DNA from: Lyophyllum atratum
Lineage: Eukaryota > Basidiomycota > Agaricomycetes > Agaricales > Lyophyllaceae
DNA: 64,000 nucleotides
Direction of reading: 5' to 3'
Assembly: GCA_014905825.1 (NCBI GenBank)
Contig: JACGCN010000014.1
Location: forward strand, 124,001 to 188,000
Shown here one piece after another: positions 17,911 through 28,373 of this stretch; the stretch's first letter is position 1, and each line of letters opens with the position of its first letter. Both the position numbers and the translations under genes were made by a program. The notes beneath the pieces are model-generated. The model was not told the origin of the DNA and searched no databases. It saw only the letters and a program-made list of their open reading frames with translations.

Positions 17911-20619
17911 ATGTCAGAGAAATTTTCGGAAAGTGCTCCCGAGCTGAAGCTACCGGCCTCCATTCATACAAGAGTCTTCGGCATTTGGAAAGTCTTAATG
18001 CTCAAGGAATCCTTTTCCCTCAAGCCTTCTGCCTGGTTTGAGTATAACAAGTACATCGCCACATTACCCCACGTTTACAGACTTGCCATGGACGTCTATA
18101 CCCTGAACCCCACCCTCGTGATCGTTTATTTAGTGGCCAGGGCATGGAAAGGGATAGAGCCTGGAATTGCCGTCTACATTTCTTCCCAACTATACATTGC
18201 GGTGTGTAATGCCAACCACCCTCCACCGCCACACTATCTGATGTAGCCACAGCTCGAGTCTTACCTACGTGATGGGCAGGGTAGTAACCCCAAAGCCGTC
18301 CTCCAGGCAATTGTCGCCCATATATTCTTCGTGATCCTATCGACCTTGACAACGAAATTACAGTAAGGACTGCGACTCTCCCTACGGCTTGGTCTTGACT
18401 CGCGCTTTTTCAGAAACCTCTTTGTACCGAAATTGACAGCACAGACGGAAATTTATTTCGAAGAACATCTCATGAGAGGTCAGCTTGCCGACTTTCGTTT
18501 CCGTTCTGCTTCGGTCTGAAGCGACTCGGTCAGAAAACCTTAGATATGATGTTCAGACCCTTCACCGTGCGCAATTATCTTTCCCAGTCCTTCAACCTTC
18601 ATAATTTGACTGTATGTACGTGGATACCAGAAAGCAAGACAAGATGGCCAGATGCTTGCATGGCTTGGTTCTGCTTTTCTGAGATTTGTGAAGCAGGGTC
18701 CAATGTACTGGGCCTGTTTACGATCGTCACCTCCGTCCTGTACCAGGATCATGGCGGATCATTCTTCACGATCCTGTGCTTGATTTATCCTTCGATGGCG
18801 AGAGCCTTGAACGCTCCTTTCAGGAAACAACGTCAGGATGATTCTCGCCACCCGTGGCGCTTATACTGATTTTCTCTCAGCGCTAGTGGTCTTCTCAGAG
18901 AACAAAGACTATATCCGGATCCAGGCTCTTGAACAAGTCAGTGCAAAAAGGTATCGAGAAGACATTGTGATTAACAACCTCGCCGAATATATCATGAACG
19001 GTAAACAATTCATGTTCCTAATTGAATGTCCTCCTCACGGCTCTTGCTATCTCAGAATACGTGGCAGCGCGGAAGGGCTTGGGTACCAGCTACATAGAAG
19101 ATCCCTTCGATGCTATAGGAACAGACAAGAAGGCCTTGTTCCAAATTTTCCGAGCTCTCTCCGGGGAAATACCTGTGGTAGAAGCCTTAGTTTTCAATTC
19201 GTATAACCGTCTCACCACGTCTCTCAGATGTATTTTGCATACTGCGCCCTGCTTGATCCAGCTTCGCACATGATGTCTACTCTTGCAATTCTTCGGCAGC
19301 AGTCGAACGCTATGAGTAGTAGTGTCTCGACCATCTTTCAGATGTTTTCGAGCATACTGTACACGCTCGACACAACCAAACGCCTCTATCACATGGAGGA
19401 ACTAAGGCTCATTGATGGGGAAACCGAATATTGTCCCCCTGAAGGAAATAGAGGGATGTCATTCGACCTTCAGTGAGCGTTATGCACCTTGTTTTCTGCT
19501 GACCGTTCATTATTTTTCCTCAGTAATGTGTCATTCACATACCCGAGTGCGAAGTCTAAGGAAGGAGCTCTGAAAGATATATCCCTGAGAATCGAGGCAG
19601 GACAACTAGTCGTCATCGTCGGCGCCAACGGTAGCGGCAAGTCTACGCTCATCAAGCTTCTCACCAGGGTGTATGATGTGACTTCTGGGGACCTCCTCGT
19701 CGACGGCCTCCCGGTCCAGGATTACAAGGTGGCAGACCTCCATGATGCGACCGCGATTCTCAACCAGGACCACAAGATCTACCCTTTCTCACTGGCTGAG
19801 AACATCGGCCTCGGGTATTCCGCCTGCATAGCAGACGTGGACATGATCAAGGACTCCGTAGAAAAAGGCGGCGCCAGCGAAGTGATTGCTGGTATGAAAG
19901 CGGGTCTTGAAACGATTCTTGAGCCGATTCAGACTGCCCAAGGGTATAATTTGGAGTCGAAGCATCAAGTACTGCGGGAAATCCTTCAAGAATTGGAAAT
20001 GCCGAATGAAGTATCTGGTACGTCGCAAATTCTTCTGTGCACCGAGTTTTCCCGGACTTAAACACGACATTGGCAGGAGGAGAGAAACAGCGCATAGTGG
20101 CGTTAGTGTCTATCCATCTTGTACCTTCTGAACGGAGAACTGACTCTTACCTCTTTCTAGCTCACGGACTTTCATGCGGCTGCATTCCCCTAAAGTAAAG
20201 TTCGTCGCGGTGGACGAGCCTAGTTCTGCGCTTGACCCGAGAGGAGAACTTCAGTTGTTCGATCGCCTTCGGTCTGAGCAGGCAGGGAGAACCATGATAT
20301 TTGTCACTCACCGCTTCGGCCATCTCACCAAGCACGCGGATCTTGTTATGTATGTATAATCCCTCGCAGTCGACATGTTCCAGGGCTTCCTTAACGAGCT
20401 TCGCAGTTGCATGAAAAACGGTGAAATAATCGAACAGGGCGCTCATAAGGACCTACTTGCCCTCGACGGTGAATACGCCACTTTGTATAATATTCAGGCG
20501 CAGGCTTTCGCTCCTGTCGAGGTAACGAATGCATTTGGTCACTTCCTGCTCGATATATTTACTCTATACTATAGGTTGGGTCGGGAACCCCACCGACCGC
20601 CGATATTGTGGTAGATTGA
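17911..20619 (+). CDS. ABC half-transporter-like ATPase
   Basis: A gene of about ten exons; the start is ATG 17911 (exon 1 to 18201). The N-terminal half is a divergent membrane region (exons near 18247-18362, 18413-18480, 18545-18835, 18880-18980, 19056-19170, 19228-19472) in which only parts look membrane-spanning, for example AVLQAIVAHIFFVILSTLTT. The C-terminal ATPase domain is complete once spliced: FTYPSAKSKEGALKD, Walker A GANGSGKST (about 19621), the signature SGGEKQR formed across the 20020/20075 junction, Walker B FVAVDEPSSALD, and the H-loop in VTHRFGHL. It is a single half, so it would dimerise. The substrate is unknown. The last exon join is uncertain: the stop is 20619 if a GT..AG intron at ~20522-20575 is removed, otherwise 20614. 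Internal exons at 18480-18640 are also uncertain. Confidence 0.82.
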
Positions 20620-21250
20620 GAGACATAATGAACTTGTAGTTAGGCTTTTATCCACATGTAATCATATCGCATCGTACCTTATATAGGCGTTCGAGGGCCG
20701 GTGGGGCTGTTGCAGTGCATACAAGATGATGAGGAGGGGAGTAAGGTGATCGTGTTGGAGGCAAGGGACTCAAGTAATAAATAGCATTCGCGCAATTCAG
20801 ATCTTGGCGGATGACCTCTTTATCTCGTAGAGGTGTGACATTCCTGACTATGGTGAGTTATCGTTTCGTTGCCTTGTATGATGTTGCATCCACTGGAGTA
20901 TGCAAGAACCCGTTCTACTCGCGATACAAAGTAGCGGTGCCGCCTGCATCACTGACTTCCCACCATTTGGCATCCACATACTTGTTAATCTTCGTATAGA
21001 ATTCGTCGCGGAGGGACGTGGGGCACCATGGTGTATAATAAAATTAGTAGTATCATTTATTATCGTCCATGAAGTGAATTTCGTGCTTCACCTCTCGCCA
21101 TGGTGGTAAGGTCAGCTTCGAACCGCACAGTATTCATCTCACATCGTATTTCGTCTCATCTCACGAGTGATTCAGAATCAGTAGGAAGTAGTATCAATAT
21201 TATACAAGGGTATGGCGCTGAAGATAACACATCGACACAGCTCCTTATCG
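20620..21250. other. Intergenic, convergent region
   Basis: Between the ABC gene and the cupin gene 3' ends; AT-richer than its surroundings. No gene or repeat was seen. Confidence 0.5.
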
Positions 21251-21996
21251 TCACTCTGCTTTCTTTAATGACTCATATGCCCTTCGATAGCCTAGTAGCG
21301 GTGCAAGATAACCTCCGAATACTGCAACAAACTGCACACACACAAAGGTGGATGTCATCAGTGACACACACACATTGCAGCATCATAACGACAACAAAGA
21401 TTCAGAGATGCACTCACAAACTTCTCTAGCCAAATAAAATGACCAGGGAACCCCGGCATCGTGTCTCCATGATAACAAGTCAACATCGCGTCGAACAGGT
21501 TTGTCGGCGGAGCCCCCTTCGCGAACATATTGCGGAAGAATATCTCCTTCTCTTCGTCCTTTTCCCTACGTCAGCACAAGGTAGGAGACCACGCGAAAGA
21601 AACCATACCATCGGATCCGTCTTCTCATAAAATGTGCACGCAACGCCTTTAAACGTCCGCAAGCTATGCACCACGCCCTTCGGAATAACCACGTCCCCGT
21701 CCGCAGGCGTGTACTCCCTCACGCTCGACCCCAGCATGATGTCCATCTTGCCCTCCACGACGCAGATGATCTCGTCGTGGGTCTCGTGCCAGTGGGGCGG
21801 CACGTATAGGACGTCGGCGTCGGGGTCCGCTGAGGTTTCGTTCTTCACCATGTAGGGCTCGTTCCGGAGGAAGGTCTACCAAAGTCCCTGTCAGCGTCGA
21901 TATCTAGAATGGACGGCATTGTACTTGTGAAGTACCATTTTCATGCCCTTCCCGTAAGTATGTGACAGTGTCAGGCAACGGTGGTGCGTCGGACAT
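21251..21996 (-). CDS. Cupin-domain protein
   Basis: Four exons (21996-21925, 21875-21609, 21558-21418, 21331-21251) join in frame to 186 residues. The cupin metal site is visible as H52-W-H54-E-T-H57-D-E59 (in PPHWHETHDEI), with the second motif PKGVVHSLRTF near residue 85. Cupins of this size in fungi include dioxygenases, isomerases and storage-type proteins, so the reaction cannot be given. The C-terminal part (FGGYLAPLLGYRRAYESL) has a short hydrophobic segment that may touch a membrane. No signal peptide is seen. All phases close at zero, which supports this start even though a second frame in exon 1 also looks protein-like (see findings). Confidence 0.85.
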
Positions 21997-22425
21997 GGTG
22001 GAGGCTCAGGAAGACACAAGTTGGGCGCGTGGAAAGGAATTTATCCCTTCTAAGACCCATGGGGCTCACATAATATGTCCTCACACGCGAAGCGTGTTTG
22101 TGAAGGGTCTTGACAAGGTCGTATGCGGCTGCCCGTTTCGGTGCCTAACATGACAAAGAAGTCACTCGCAGTCTGAGTGAGGACAAGTTGAGGAAACAAG
22201 AAATGATGAATGTTATTTTTAGATTAGATTAGATAAGATTAATGAAGGATGGCTGAGCGCTGAGCTCGCAACTGGCGACTGGCAACTGCGTCTCAAATGC
22301 TATAAGTTCAAAGATCAAGGTTATCATTCAAGGGCTGGGCAGAATTTATATCATACAATACCCAAAATCCGCCCGCCTGCACAACCAGAGCCAACCCACC
22401 TGAACAACCAGGGCTCACAGCTTCC
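21997..22425. other. Intergenic region
   Basis: Promoter of the cupin gene and 3' flank of the MoaB-like gene. No feature was seen beyond an AT-rich stretch near 22220 made of repeated GATTA words. Confidence 0.5.
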
Positions 22426-23865
22426 CTAGATCTTAGCCTTCCCCTCCTTCGTATCCCTTGTCTCCCTCCCCTCCTCTCTCTTCTGCGCAATTTCCTCGTC
22501 ACTAACCACGTGCCCTCCCACCTCCTTCTCCACCTCCCTCGCCACATCCGCCAGCCAAAGCATGTCCACACCCTCCCCACAAAGATCCCTTCCAATAAGG
22601 CTCACGAAAACGCCCTTCCCGAGTACAGGATACGACCCGACCTGGATGCCGCGCGGCTTCAGACGCTCTTGTAGCGTCGTAAGATAGGGTGCGATCATCG
22701 ATTCGGGTCGGCTGTCGAGATGTGGGTATCAGGATCCTGTGGTCTGGCGGAAGTAATGATAGAGGAAAAATACTGACTCGGTGAAGACCTGTATTCGCAG
22801 AGGTCGCTCGTTCTGGGGTGGCAGGGGCAGGAACGGCGTTAAGCCAGTTAGCATCCGTTGGAAAAGCGAGGGAATCCCTGGGAACACGCATAAGCGGCCT
22901 TCCATTCGTATTACAGGCTAATTGAGACGAATGGCATTAGCAGCCTCAAATAGCAATTGCAGCGTTGATGCGTGTAGACTTACGACCCATATGTCCTCGC
23001 CGACGAAGATGATCTCTGCGTGCTCAGGGAATAGCGCCATGCGCTGCGCCGCCTCGCGCTGTTGAGCATTCGCATGGGCCCAATTGCGGTTCTTGCTGAG
23101 GCCGTCTATTCTCCGTAGAGTCTCGGGGTGGTGTACGAGGGATTGGTCGAAGGACTTGGCAAGGGCGGCGTAGGTAATATCTGCCGATGCGGGTCTGATT
23201 CAGTAGGAGCACGCTTTAGAAAGAAGAGAGCTGTGTGCGCACCGTCATGTGTAGGCCCGATACCCCCAGTTGTGATCACGAAATCATAGTTCTTCACCAT
23301 CCGTCTGCTCGCCTCGATGCTGCACCACACGCAAGCTATTCGTAAGCTGCACCACGTCTTGGCCTCGAACCCAACACGCACATTTCTTGCTCGTCATCAG
23401 CGATGACCTCTATCCGTTTTCTATATTTCGGCCACGGGCGCTCAGGACGCGCTCAATGAATAGGGGAATTCAGACGCACAGATCAATCCCCTGCTCAAAG
23501 CAATACCGCGCGAAGAAGTTGGAGTTCCGGTCCAGCGTCTTGCCATTCAGAATCTCGTCGCTGAATCAAGGATTCAGTTAGTGCAGGACCCGCCGTCAAA
23601 GTGTAGAGACGCACCCGATGATGAGGGCAGCGGCAGTGCGTATATGACGTCCTTCTCCCAGCGGATTTCTTACTACTGGTGACGTATGAAACCGCATTGG
23701 TTCGTTGCTGCTTGTGCCTGCCGTAGTCGACGTTTCGAATGACGAAGAAGAACTTGAAGTCATGGTAAGAGCCCGACGGTGCCTGGCAAGTCGAGTGCTG
23801 CAAATGTAGGAATTGGTAGCGCGAAAGGAGGTGGATGGAAGCAAGAAACGAAACGGAAGCAGCAT
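22426..23865 (-). CDS. MoaB/Mog (MoCF_biosynth) domain protein, CinA-like
   Basis: Seven or so exons. The central domain reads [20 protein letters not shown], ends with [19 protein letters not shown] and [12 protein letters not shown], and has the GGxGPTxDD loop that binds molybdopterin-like or nucleotide ligands in MoaB, Mog and CinA. A C-terminal extension ([20 protein letters not shown], then [14 protein letters not shown]) matches the conserved tail of fungal single-domain relatives. Its biochemical role is not established: the fold is shared by molybdenum cofactor enzymes and by the domain found in FAD synthases. Two starts are possible: ATG 23865 gives [14 protein letters not shown] rich in Arg/Ser, like a mitochondrial presequence; ATG 23763 removes it. 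I prefer 23865 but cannot exclude use of both. Confidence 0.85.
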
Positions 23866-26764
23866 CGATGTTTGCACGGAATTAGACCAGGATAGTCGGG
23901 CTTTGGGGTTCACGTCAGTGGATGGACATGGGAGTTGGGCGTGGGTAGGTGTTGGCGGAGTGCTGAGGTGCGCTTTATTCACGTCATACACGCTGTTGAC
24001 ACGGTTGACCGCAGAACAGCAACTGGCCAACTCAACATCATCCTGATAATTATCTATAACACATGAATAGGCGGACTGCAATCGTCCGACAGGCGTCGAG
24101 GAGACGGATGCCGTACTAGACTCCGACGACAAGTGGATAACAAAATCATCCTCGTCGTCCGCTCCAACTGGAAATTAATACCTCGGTCTCTAGCCAGCCC
24201 AAAGCAGCTCCGTACCACACTTGGCTCCTTGCGGCGCCCCGCATCTCGTGGTTATCTCCGCATCATGTTTATCTTGACAATCTGGCGACAGCGCGGAAGG
24301 AGATCCGCATCTGTGTACCCTATTGGTCGACGTGAAGGTACTCCGAACCCGTGCTGGCCCGTTGCTATCCTTGTGGTCGCTGAGAAATTCTGTTTGCATG
24401 TCCATTTTCACCTGATAACGATGAGTAGCTGGTGCGAGGCGAGGCGAGGCGATGCACTGCAATATCTGAATCTCTCAGAGCTTTCGGTCACACCGTACTC
24501 AAGCATATACTCTGTAATCCGGCAAGTTCATGCCCTGACGTCCCGGACCTCTGAAGTGCGCATTTCCTAGCGCAATTTTCATGGCCGTCAAATGCAAGTC
24601 AAATGTGGCCTTCATCGCGGACGCCTCACTGACGACGAGGACGAAATGGGGCCACTGTGACCAAAACTTCCCTCGCGGTGGCTTTGATGCTATGGAAGGA
24701 GATGATCTCCTTCGACTTAATCACTTTTCAAAGACGCCCTCAGCACCCGCCGGGTGGAAACTTTTGAACAGATTAGCCTCAGGTAAGAGTAGGGAACCGT
24801 TGATTAGCCTGCAGTCGTCACTAGGTTGTGCATCCGCAAGGTCTGGAGAGTTTACAACGCCAGGGCAATAGTGGTAGAGAACTCATCCACTTCACGTCTC
24901 AAACCATGATGATAGAAATATTGAGTACATTAACTCAAATGATGCATCGAATCGGAAAGATATCTCGAGTATTTGTGACAAACTATCCGGAAGATTTCAG
25001 GGGGCAAGGGAAACATATAGTGGGCGGATAGTTCGATCTATGTTTTCGTGAGGAACGGTGAGGATTCGTGGTAGCGGCAATGCAGAACTTGTCGAGGTCT
25101 CTTCGATCAGCCCGCAGCGTTCGACATTGAAATTCAGCCCAAGTCCTACATCATCACGAGCTTCGATCATGATGGATCCACGATGTGGGGCAGCTCTAGG
25201 TTATAACTGCCCATGAGCATGGCCAATGATAACCTGGGCCCCAATTGATTCGCAAGTTGGTCCTGGTAAGAAACACGGAGGATTAGATAAACCTTAACGT
25301 GACGGTCGCGGATCAATCGATCAATATTTCAATACTGATAGTCCCCTCAAGGGGGACTCGACCCTCTTGAAGTTGTAAGTTACAGTATCACCAATTTCTT
25401 CGCGCGACAATGGGGACAAGGACGCGCCGGTAGGCCCAAATGAACACATCACTGGTTCAAATTTCCATTATCCAAGCCTCTATGACTCTATGCTTGACGC
25501 TTCTCAAAGCCATAGAGCTGTCGTGTGAGGGAATCTAATGGTACCAGTACGTGTTTTTCTCACCTTGACATCCCCAGAACGGAGGTAACTTTCGAAATTT
25601 ACAGAAGACAATGTTTTTTAACAGATGGCGTCTGATGGCGTGTTCGCCTCTCATACAGCAGTTGTTCACACTCAGTTTGCACTGCGGGTGCTCCTGTCAC
25701 AACGGTGAAATTGGCATCGATAAGGGAGGTGGTGGAGTAAGATGCGCTCGACCCTATGGAAGTACCAATCGTCGAAAATTCCATCCACGCGGTACGCAAC
25801 GTTCCTCATTCCGGAGCTTACTCTGCTGGGCCACTGCCGGACATCCTTATTCCATTGCACCCTGGCTTGAATGAAACTAAGAAATCCTTTCCTTAGAAGT
25901 TTGCACAGGACAAGACAAACTTGGCATCGTGTTCAACATCTACTGAGCATTTCGGCAGCCCTTATCGATTTCATTTTGCCATGTCTGGAAAATGTGCAAT
26001 TCAACAGTATGTAAGCCCACCTATCAACTTATGTTGAGACTCAAATCGCAGAGTTCTCTCAGACCCATACTATTCCGTCTTGAGACTAGAAGTGTCTTGT
26101 TGAATTACAACCACAACGGAATCCTCTACCTAGGCGGAGGACTCCCATCGGCAGAAGCCTGAAGAAGCACGAAGACACGCGCTTCGTTACAATCCTGGCT
26201 TTCCTCGTGTCAGCCTTGAGGCCTTGAATGCTTCCCAGGTACTCTTGTATTACACGGGTTCACGGAACGAAGGCTCTGGTACTCCTGAGGCACCGGACTC
26301 ACACGTTCATTCAACTCGGCTCATCGGCAAGCATAGTGCTTCTATTGGCCGTTGTGTACGGCTTAAATGCTCTCAACGTCCTTAACGCTCATGCAGGCCC
26401 CGAGATACGATCACGATCGCTATCCTTAGCACCCCACAGCAGCAAGGGGTTAGACTCCCTCCCAAGGTTCGGAAAATCCTGCCTGGCTGAATTTGGTGGG
26501 CGTTTCGGAATACGAGTCACGGTTGGCCGTCCCGATACATAGGTTCCTCGGGTTCTTCTTCCTAGATTCCTTTATATAGGGTATCGATCGCAGATACTCC
26601 CTGTCATCGCCCCATCACCTCTATGCGATCATGTCTTCCCCGCTTCCCAATGATATAGTGAAGAGGTGCCTATGTTGTTTTTCTTCGGAAGGATAGACAA
26701 CTAACCTTAATATCATACTTGTAGCTCTGGTCCTTTGGTATAATTCGGGCACAGGAAAATCACC

Positions 26765-26816
26765 GTGGCACTCGCACGCAAGCGTGCCACTAGCGTGCAA
26801 GCGTGGCACGCTAGTG
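26765..26816. repeat. GCACG cluster 1: overlapping inverted repeats
   Basis: GTGGCAC (26765-26771) pairs with GTGCCAC (26784-26790), and CACTAGCGTG (26788-26797) pairs perfectly with CACGCTAGTG (26807-26816). GCACG or its complement occurs four times at 9-12 bp spacing. Confidence 0.8.
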
Positions 26817-26970
26817 TCTGTATATGTAGGCTGGGATTCGGGTTTAGGGACATCTTGTGACTTGTATATGACTCGGAGAGGGTGTATAGACTACGCACCA
26901 CCATTATGAAAGCTAAATTTCTGTTCAAGAAGTTCGGTAGGGCTCTCGAATTGACGTCAAAAACTGGCTT

Positions 26971-27153
26971 GCACGCTAGCACAGCCACATTCGCACGCAA
27001 GTTGCACGTTACCTGCACGGCACTGCACGCTACCTGCACGGCACTGCACGCTACCTGCACGGCACTGCACGCTAGTGCACGTCAACGCACGCGAGTGCAC
27101 GCCAATGCACGCGAGGGCACGCTGAGTACGTGGTCGATGCACGCGAGTGCACG
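26971..27153. repeat. GCACG cluster 2: word phased at ~10 bp, with a 21-bp tandem core
   Basis: GCACG starts at 26971, 26993, 27004, 27015, 27025, 27036, 27046, 27057, 27067, 27077, 27087, 27097, 27107, 27117, 27139 and 27149: sixteen copies at 10-11 bp, with two gaps of 22. The core is three exact 21-bp units (27012-27074); the flanks keep the word but not the rest of the unit. Confidence 0.88.
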
Positions 27154-27363
27154 CTGATGATGAAGACTCAGAGATGCCTGTGAGTGTCTCGATCCAAGCC
27201 CTCGATCGTACAGTGGTCTGACCTGATAAGCTGCGGACGCGCGCTATCGCCACACAACCTGCGACTGTCCAGGTTCCTCTTCTTCACTGTTTATCACATC
27301 GATATGTGACCTCCCGTTCATGTCGGGCATCCTCTACTTATTCTTTTGACATTACAATTAGCG

Positions 27364-27693
27364 CTAATGTTCATACAGCTCGGCAAATGGTGCCATGCCC
27401 ACACAATCCCAACATCCGAGACTATTTTTGACGACCCTTCGACAGTCCTGTTCACAACCGAGGTCAACCATGCACCGTCCTTACGCAAGGAAATCTTGAA
27501 GAAGCTCCTGGAAACGCGCCTGTCACTGTGCCAAGTTCGAAAGTGCCCGTAAAAGCGTACCTCGACTCTGCAAAGAAGAATCTCTCCACCACCCTGATCA
27601 TCTACGTCGGCAGTCTTTCCATCGTCAAGAGAGCGCAAGTCGCCAACTGGTTTGAGAAGAACATCAGCGACGACAAAATGCGGCGGCATGCCT
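27364..27693 (+). pseudogene. Broken coding fragment, unknown family
   Basis: A stretch with strong coding bias on the plus strand. An ATG at 27367 opens MFIQLGKWCHAHTIPTSE and continues to about 27510. The coding character then moves to another frame (KVPVKAYLDSAKKNLSTTL ...), which ends in TGA at 27691-27693. No intron with usable ends joins the two frames, so there is probably a frameshift. The minus strand is also open but its third positions are AT-rich, so it is judged a shadow. No family recognised. Confidence 0.4.
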
Positions 27694-28134
27694 GACGGCG
27701 TGTATTCAAATACGAGGAAATAACCCCTCCCATCAAGCCCGTCGTTCATCAACGTGTCGAACAGCCTCACCCACTTCCCACGAGAAAGAAAGTAGCCGCA
27801 TCCTATTGTACCTCTAAATTTATTTCAAGCACGTAGCCTACATAGTGTACCAATTAATTGTATTATATCCAGCTTGTTGAAGATACCCCGGGATTGAATA
27901 AGTACCGTCACTTTTGAGATCCTGTAGCATCCTCAGGCGGGACGTACAAAGTCAATGCTTCAAGGGACTCAAATGAATCACATATCCGTGGTTTGATAGT
28001 TGTTTGACCTTAGCTGTAGACCCCCCAGCCTGCGGAGACAAGTGTTCGCGAGTCGAAGTTTTGCAGAGCTCATGTGACATGACAGGTTCCTCAAGCCATC
28101 ATTCTTATCTCTGCGCACTACAGTAACATAGGAG

Positions 28135-28295
28135 CCTGCACGCCAAAAACTAAACCTGCACGGCAGAAATCAGACTTGCACGGCAGAAAACAGATCTGCA
28201 CGCAGAAAGGTAATTTGCACGCAAATTAGAGGGTTTGCACGCTAATTATCGATTGCCGTGCCACGCTAAAAAAGGTGTTTCGCACGCTTGCACGG
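28135..28295. repeat. GCACG cluster 3: degenerate 20-bp units
   Basis: TGCACG-headed units start at 28135, 28155, 28175, 28195, 28214 and 28234, that is 20, 20, 20, 19 and 20 bp apart, each followed by an A-rich tail that differs between units. Two more GCACG words follow at 28282 and 28290. The cluster ends about 80 bp before the first recognised exon of the next gene. Confidence 0.85.
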
Positions 28296-28373
28296 CAGTG
28301 CCACGGCAATTTCTATAGGCCCGTATAATTCGCCTAGAAGGCTTTTGTTGTCGTGTTCATTATCTACACATAG

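Larger units (their letters stand above)
23866..28373. other. Gene-poor 4.5-kb region
   Basis: The longest stretch without a convincing intact gene. ORFs near 24133, 24581, 25611 and 26228 lack coding bias, known motifs or splice-compatible partners. It holds a broken coding fragment (27364-27693) and three GCACG clusters, listed separately. No transposase, LTR or terminal inverted repeat was found. Confidence 0.55.

Noticed and set aside
24133..24570. Open frame of 145 codons on the plus strand
   Set aside because: Begins at GTG, has no coding bias and no recognisable motif.
25341..25357. Hairpin GTCCCC-TCAAG-GGGGAC resembling a bacterial terminator
   Set aside because: No gene ends nearby, no T-run follows, and such terminators are not used for nuclear mRNA genes in fungi.
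26882..27157. Open frames on both strands across the phased GCACG array, one with a repeated CTALHAT heptapeptide
   Set aside because: The 21-bp unit is a multiple of three and lacks stops in several frames, so long ORFs appear by arithmetic; composition is not protein-like and frames on both strands are equally open.
26765..28295. Possible CRISPR-like or satellite array
   Set aside because: Units are degenerate with a 5-6 base constant word and no constant-length spacers; the host is a eukaryote.
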